Below, piece by piece: positions 60,104 to 64,000 of a DNA stretch of 64,000 nt (the first letter of the stretch is position 1; each line of letters opens with the position of its first letter). Source of the DNA: JACCYJ01 sp038198775 (lineage in GTDB: Bacteria > Actinomycetota > Actinomycetes > Propionibacteriales > Nocardioidaceae); NCBI GenBank assembly GCA_038198775.1, contig JBBPZV010000017.1, positions 62,001 to 126,000 of the forward strand, read 5' to 3'. The notes under the pieces were generated by a model. The model was not told the origin of the DNA. It searched no databases and saw nothing but the letters and a program-made list of their open reading frames with translations. Position numbers and translations under genes: made by a program.

Positions 60104-60132
60104 CTTCATGGTGCCACACTGGCACCATGAAG
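60104..60132. promoter_or_regulatory. perfect palindrome operator of the toxin-antitoxin operon, with -10 CACACT
   Basis: CTTCATGGTGCCA (60104-60116) and TGGCACCATGAAG (60120-60132) are perfect reverse complements with a three-base CAC centre. The antitoxin ATG at 60127 lies in the right arm and CACACT (60115-60120) sits six bases before it, so a bound repressor would cover both the -10 element and the start. Ribbon-helix-helix antitoxins usually bind such palindromes to repress themselves. Confidence 0.75.
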
Positions 60133-60357
60133 AGGATGAACCTACGAGACGTGCCCGACGACGTCTACGCCGTCCTCGTCGCTGCGGCCGAGGACAGTCG
60201 GCAGTCGCTCAGCGCGTTCGTCGTCGACCGACTCTCGGAGGTTGCCCAGGCGGTCCGCGTCGCCGACTATGTCGCTGCCTACCCGGCACCACAGGGAACC
60301 GGCGTGACGACCGACGACGCGGTCTCGGCTGTCAGGGAGGTTCGCGAGGCCTCGTGA
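60127..60357 (+). CDS. FitA/VapB-like antitoxin (ribbon-helix-helix)
   Basis: 76 aa. MNLRDVPDDVYAVLVAAAEDSRQSLSAFVVDRLSEVA is the RHH fold: a short strand then two helices that bind DNA. The C-terminal half (VADYVAAYPAPQGTGVTTDDAVSAVREVREAS) wraps the toxin. ATG 60127 is in the palindrome and the stop overlaps the toxin GTG (GTGA). Confidence 0.85.
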   Translation: MKRMNLRDVPDDVYAVLVAAAEDSRQSLSAFVVDRLSEVAQAVRVADYVAAYPAPQGTGVTTDDAVSAVREVREAS

Positions 60358-60755
60358 GCCTGGCCGTCGTCGACGCTTCGGTCCTGGTCGCGTTCTATGC
60401 TGCCGACGATCCACGCCACTCTCTCGTCGCGGAGCGCCTGAGCGCTAGCGACGCACTGTTCTCGCCCGCGCACCTGGACGTCGAGGTCGTGTCGGCGCTG
60501 CGTGGCTTGGCTCAAAGCAACCCGAGACTCGAGCGGGTCGTACCCGATGCGCTCGCGCACCTGGCGGGTTTTCCGATCCGGCGCATGCCCATGCCTCCGC
60601 TTCTGGGCCGGGTCTGGGAGCTGCGCCACAACATCACCGCCTACGACGCCGCCTACGTCGCCCTGGCCGAACGGCTCGACGCGGTGCTGGTCACCTGCGA
60701 CACCAGGCTCGTCAACGCGAGCGGACCTCGTTGCGCGTTCGACCAAATCCTCTGA
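60354..60755 (+). CDS. PIN domain toxin (FitB/VapC-like RNase)
   Basis: 133 aa. The acidic PIN residues sit in VVDASVLVAF (first Asp), LDVEVVSALRG (Glu) and NITAYDAAYVALAERLDAVLVTCDTRL (Asp and Asp). Single-domain PIN toxins cleave tRNA or rRNA when the antitoxin is degraded. GTG 60354 overlaps the antitoxin stop. The gene lies beside a block of decayed genes. Confidence 0.88.
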   Translation: MSLAVVDASVLVAFYAADDPRHSLVAERLSASDALFSPAHLDVEVVSALRGLAQSNPRLERVVPDALAHLAGFPIRRMPMPPLLGRVWELRHNITAYDAAYVALAERLDAVLVTCDTRLVNASGPRCAFDQIL

Positions 60756-60946
60756 CCGGTGAGGGATCTCCCTATCCGCCGAAGAGCGCAGTTGCGCCTC
60801 GCGAGTCCTGTGCACCGAACCAGAGTGAGCCGCGGGCGACGCAGCAGCTGTTTCGGTTGGGGAGCCACCGTATCCGCCAATGAGCGGGTGGAGCGTCTCG
60901 CTGCGAATGATGACGAGCAGGCGACGCGTTCCGTGCGGGCTCACGG

Positions 60947-61235
60947 CTAGACAAGCGCCAGTGCCTCCGCCAACAGCGCCGCCTGCTCCTTGCGCTGGTC
61001 ACTCGGCGTCACCTCGATCCAGTTGTTCGGGTCGGGTGGCCAGTCCCTCGTACCGCATTACCGGGATGACGTGGAAGTGAACATGGGGAATCGTCTGCCA
61101 CGCCGCGCCTAGACGTGTCGAGTCGGGTTGACCAGAGTGAGCGAGGATTACGTAGAGGCGGTCGTCGTGATGAACGACGGGAGGTTCTCCATGAGGAGGA
61201 ATGACGCCCTTGAAGTTGTCGCAGTAGCCACTCGA
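60947..61235 (-). pseudogene. HIT family hydrolase, internally deleted and frame-shifted
   Basis: CDNFKGVIPPHGEPPVVHHDDRLYV is the start of a HIT protein; the middle 60 or so residues are absent and the frame jumps to AAWQTIPHVHFHVIPVM (histidine triad). After RYEG it slips again; the tail TPSDQRKEQAALLAEALALV ends at 60947 in another frame. It cannot encode an active enzyme. Confidence 0.6.
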
Positions 61236-61410
61236 ACGCTCGGGCACGTGGATGGATGCCAAGGATCCGCATCCGGTGATCGCCCGAGAGCCGGAGGCAG
61301 GTGCTGCCGCCAACTCCGCCGCCACGTATCAGAGTCCACGCCCGTTGGGTGGCGGTACCTGGCTTCCGGCAGGGGTGAGCTGGACGCTGGCCTACCTCTG
61401 GAGGTGCGCC

Positions 61411-61819
61411 ATGAGCGCGCTGCTTGTCGGGTACGCCCGATGGTCCACAGATCAACAAGACCTCACCACCCAACGCGACGACCTGCTCGATCTGGGCGTC
61501 GAGGCTGAGCGGATCTACGTCGACCACGGTCTGACTGGCACCGACCGCGAGCGTCCCGGACTCCGCGAGGCACTCGCCGCCTGCCGCACCGGTGACACCC
61601 TGGTGGTGACCAAGCTCGACCACCTGGCCCGGTCCCTGCCCGACGCCCGCGCGATCGCCGACGAGCTCGCCGCGCGCCAGATCAGCCTGTGAATCCGACC
61701 TGATCCGGCTCCGCACCCGCGAGGGCATGAAGGTCGCCAAGGCCAAGGGTCGCCTGCGCGGCAAGCAGCCCAAGCTCAACCGCCGCCAAGAAGCGCGGCA
61801 ACCTGTTCTGCGTGATTGA
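61411..61819 (+). pseudogene. serine resolvase, internally deleted
   Basis: ATG 61411 with GGAGG upstream opens a resolvase N-terminus (VGYARWSTDQQDLTTQRDDLL; catalytic Ser in WSTDQQ). It stops at a TGA at 61690-61692 after RQISL. At 61691 another frame resumes with ESDLIRLRTREGMKVAKAKGRLRGKQPKLN. About 40 codons between are missing. The DNA-binding helix-turn-helix is also lost. This is a footprint of a former mobile element. Confidence 0.75.
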
Positions 61820-61863
61820 CAGCAACGCTTAAAGCCGCTCCATGATCGGTGAAGTCATGCCGT

Positions 61864-62231
61864 TCACCGAGTAAGGTCCACGCGTCCAGCAGCGCTGAGC
61901 ACGCGCAATGCGTTGAGGGTGACCATGAGGTTGGGTTTGCCCGCCTCCCCCCAGTCGATCACCTCGGTCGGCGACGAGAGCGTCGTGAAATGGCCTGCAC
62001 GTCGGTGGCGTGGAGCCAGATCGCGGTACCGATGCCGGGATGAGCAACGGAAGCAAGATCGGTGCCGGGAACGATGTCTCGCAGGGCTAACGCGATCGGC
62101 GTCGTTTCGAAGACGACCGCATGGGGAGGGCCCGCCTGAGAGCGGACGACGCCAAGATACTCGCTGTGCGGGACAGTCCAGCGACCTCCCGCGCGCGGAC
62201 GTCGCCTACCTTTCCTGCATCTCGACACCAC
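61864..62231 (-). pseudogene. unknown gene broken by a single missing base
   Basis: Two frames join into one coherent protein of about 122 aa: EYLGVVRSQAGPPHAVVFETTPIALALRDIVPG...ATDVQ, then GHFTTLSSPTEVIDWGEAGKPNLMVTLNALRVLSAAGRVDLTR. The joint lies at CAGGCC near 61990; adding one G would restore the frame. The two halves have the same codon bias. I do not recognise the family. Confidence 0.55.
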
Positions 62232-62240
62232 CCCCCCCCC
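62231..62240. repeat. C10 homopolymer next to dnaB stop
   Basis: Ten consecutive C bases immediately beyond the dnaB stop codon and at the 5' end of the broken unknown gene. Such runs are prone to slippage and to sequencing error. Confidence 0.9.
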
Positions 62241-62241
62241 G

Positions 62242-63651
62242 TCACACCTGCTGCATGTCGACGAAGCGCGAGTAGTGGCCCTGGAAGGCGACCACGATGG
62301 TGTCGGTCGGGCCGGAGCGGTGCTTGGCGACGATCAGGTCTGCCTCTCCGGGACGGGTGGACTCCCGCTCGTACGCGTCCTCGCGGTGGAGCAGCACGAC
62401 CACGTCGGCGTCCTGCTCGAGGCTGCCTGATTCGCGCAGGTCGCTGAGCAGCGGGCGCTTGTCCGTACGTTGCTCGGCGCCGCGGTTCAGCTGCGCGATC
62501 GCGACGATGGGCACCTCGAGCTCCTTGGCCAGCAGCTTCATCTGCCGCGAGAACTCCGAGACCTCGACCTGGCGGGACTCGACTCTGCGCCCGGAGGTCA
62601 TCAGCTGCAGGTAGTCGACGACCACCAGCCGCAGGTCGTGGCGCTGCTTGAGGCGCCGGGCCTTCGCGCGTATCTCCATCATCGTCATGTTCGGGCTGTC
62701 GTCGATGAACAGCGGCGCCTCGGAAACCTCGGGCATCTTGCGCGCCAGCCGGGTCCAGTCTTCGTCGCTCATGTGGCCGTTGCGGATGTGGTTCAAGGCG
62801 ATGCGGGCCTCCGCCGAGAGCAGCCGCATCGTGATCTCGGTGCGGTTCATCTCCAGTGAGAAGATCACGCTGGTCAGGCCGTTCTTGATACTGGCGGCTC
62901 GGCAGAAGTCCAGGCCCAGCGTCGACTTCCCCAGCGCTGGGCGGGCGGCGACGATCACCATCTGACCCGGGTGCAGGCCGTTGGTGAGCTCGTCCAGGTC
63001 GGCGAAGCCGGTCGGGACGCCCGCCAGCCCGCCGTCGTGGGCGCTGATCGCCTCGATCTCGTCGAGGGTCGCGGCCATGATCTCGCTCAGCGGCGCATAG
63101 TCCTCGCTGGCGCGTCTCTCCGTGACGGAGTAGACCTCGGCTTGGGCCCGGTCGACGACGTCGTCGACCTGCCCCTCGCCGGCGTGCCCGAGCTGGACGA
63201 TCTTGGTGCCGGCCTCCACCAGCCGGCGGAGGATCGCCCTCTCGCGCACGATGTTGGCGTAGTACGCCGCGTTGGCCGCGATCGGGACCCCGGCGACCAG
63301 CGTGTGCAGGTAGGGAGCGCCGCCCACCTTGGCGACCTCGCCACGGCGGGTCAGCTCGGCGGCGACCGTGACGGCGTCCGCCGGCTCGCCGCGGCCGTAA
63401 AGGTCGATGATCGCGTCGTACAGCAACTCGTGGGCCGGGCGGTAGAAGTCGGTGCCCCGGACGGTCTCGACGACGTCAGCGATGGCGTCCTTTGACAACA
63501 GCATCGCTCCCAGCACGCTCTGCTCGGCAGCGTTGTCCTGCGGCGGGACGCGAGCGGCGCTCCGACCTCCCTGCCCCCCGAGGAACGCGTCGAAGTCATC
63601 GGGCGGCCCATCCGCCTGCCGTACCGCGCTGCGAACATCAGCAACGCTCAC
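62242..63651 (-). CDS. dnaB: replicative DNA helicase DnaB
   Basis: 469 aa. N-terminal helical domain PPQDNAAEQSVLGAMLLSKDAIADVVE; RecA-like domain with Walker A IVAARPALGKSTLGLDF, FSLEMNRTEITMRLLSAEA, Walker B LRLVVVDYLQLM and the arginine-finger loop. No intein is inserted, unlike in some mycobacteria. GTG 63651 is used. The neighbour 5' of dnaB is usually rplI in actinobacteria, but the window ends before it. Confidence 0.95.
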   Translation of the reverse strand: MSVADVRSAVRQADGPPDDFDAFLGGQGGRSAARVPPQDNAAEQSVLGAMLLSKDAIADVVETVRGTDFYRPAHELLYDAIIDLYGRGEPADAVTVAAELTRRGEVAKVGGAPYLHTLVAGVPIAANAAYYANIVRERAILRRLVEAGTKIVQLGHAGEGQVDDVVDRAQAEVYSVTERRASEDYAPLSEIMAATLDEIEAISAHDGGLAGVPTGFADLDELTNGLHPGQMVIVAARPALGKSTLGLDFCRAASIKNGLTSVIFSLEMNRTEITMRLLSAEARIALNHIRNGHMSDEDWTRLARKMPEVSEAPLFIDDSPNMTMMEIRAKARRLKQRHDLRLVVVDYLQLMTSGRRVESRQVEVSEFSRQMKLLAKELEVPIVAIAQLNRGAEQRTDKRPLLSDLRESGSLEQDADVVVLLHREDAYERESTRPGEADLIVAKHRSGPTDTIVVAFQGHYSRFVDMQQV

Positions 63652-64000
63652 TGCCGCCTCCTGCCTGCCTGGAACCGTGAGACGACCCCAAACCGCACGC
63701 TAGCCGCGGCCTCCGACATCGTGCCCTCCGAACCGCCCGGCCGGTGGTCCGGCGGGCCGGATCACCGTAGGGACGGCGTCGGCGTGTCGGGAAGACAGAA
63801 GTCCACAGCCCTTGTGGACCATGACCCACACGCTGTGCACAACCATGGGGAAAACCGTGCACAACGTGTTCACCGGACTGTGGACGCAGCGGGGGACTCG
63901 GCTGCGAGGGGCACTCTGACCTGTGCGGATCGATGCCCGGCGCTGTGGAGGCAACAAAGTCCGGAACTCCTGCCGGGATCGGTGCCGCGCCGCCCAGCAG
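63652..64000. other. dnaB upstream region with DnaA-box-like repeats
   Basis: No credible gene. It holds an inverted repeat GTCCACA (63801-63807) / TGTGGAC (63813-63819) and further near-matches TGTGCACAA (63834-63842), GTGCACAA (about 63857) and CTGTGGACG (about 63879). Each is one or two bases from the actinobacterial DnaA box TTGTCCACA. They may tie dnaB expression or a DnaA reservoir to replication. Confidence 0.4.

Noticed and set aside
61068..61087. GGAAGTGAACATGGGG resembling the terminal palindrome of the dispersed repeat
   Set aside because: It encodes the histidine triad of the HIT remnant on the minus strand, and neither the CTATCCC arm nor the CACTTCC core is present.
63700..63957. 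85-codon minus-strand ORF upstream of dnaB
   Set aside because: It coincides with the DnaA-box-like repeats, has low-complexity composition and no ribosome binding site.
1..64000. CRISPR arrays, rRNA or tRNA genes
   Set aside because: No repeated spacer pattern, no tRNA cloverleaf with a TTCGAATC-type arm and no rRNA-like stretch was noticed; a covariance-model scan was not possible here.
1..64000. The many long overlapping ORFs on the opposite strand and other frames of real genes
   Set aside because: They arise from the high G+C content, are rich in Arg/Pro/Ala/Gly and show no family motifs.

Overview
The window is a GC-rich (roughly 70% G+C by eye) chromosomal stretch of an actinobacterium (Actinomycetota). 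Many GTG starts, four-base ATGA/GTGA gene overlaps, an MprA-MprB-PepD style signalling locus, an actinobacterial-type phenylacetate pathway and replicative helicase DnaB all point that way. I cannot name a genus from the sequence alone.

Layout. 1-8619: a cell-surface glycan or glycolipid region with UDP-sulfoquinovose synthase (SqdB), a second NDP-sugar epimerase, a GT2 polyprenyl-phosphate glycosyltransferase, a polytopic GT-C-like protein, a methyltransferase, a GtrA-like membrane protein, an N5-(carboxyethyl)ornithine synthase-like enzyme and a sulfotransferase. 8629-11501: Rrf2 regulator, small membrane proteins and a DEAD-box RNA helicase. 11540-17277: a DUF559 remnant, then phenylacetate catabolism (paaN, a GNAT enzyme coupled to paaK, paaI). 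17452-19530: a Tat-signal protein, a DUF4331 protein and a small partner. 19554-23091: branched-chain 2-oxoacid dehydrogenase (E1 alpha, E1 beta, E2). 23323-31090: EamA exporter, heterodimeric ABC exporter, S9 peptidase and a HisC-type aminotransferase. 31159-38971: EamA transporter, phosphoesterase, a truncated methyltransferase, amidotransferase, fructosamine kinase-like protein, mprA-mprB-pepD. 39082-48957: PhzE-like synthase with a HelD/HelR-like helicase, enoyl-CoA hydratase, MFS exporter, fasciclin lipoprotein, sulfite-oxidase-like protein and an amino-acid ABC transporter (to 50722). 50789-57731: small DUF proteins, a ferredoxin reductase-like flavoprotein, tyrosine phosphatase, a beta-propeller hydrolase and others. 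57828-64000: a Tet(M)/Otr(A)-type ribosomal protection protein with an overlapping upstream ORF, a FitAB/VapBC-type toxin-antitoxin pair, a block of decayed genes, and dnaB.

The most unusual signals are not single genes. (i) Five intergenic copies of a palindromic element of about 80 bp recur through the window, four of them 4-22 bp beyond a minus-strand stop codon. (ii) At least 18 genes show a TANNNT/CANNNT -10 hexamer placed 6-8 bases before the start codon, the pattern of leaderless mRNAs. In the pepD and toxin-antitoxin promoters this coincides with a direct-repeat box or a perfect 13-bp palindrome. (iii) A sulfoquinovose donor gene sits beside a polyprenyl-phosphate glycosylation trio and a sulfotransferase. 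(iv) Several genes have been broken in readable ways: a 50-bp tandem duplication that shifts a frame, a methyltransferase that lost its second half, a resolvase and a HIT gene with internal deletions, and an unknown gene broken by one missing G.
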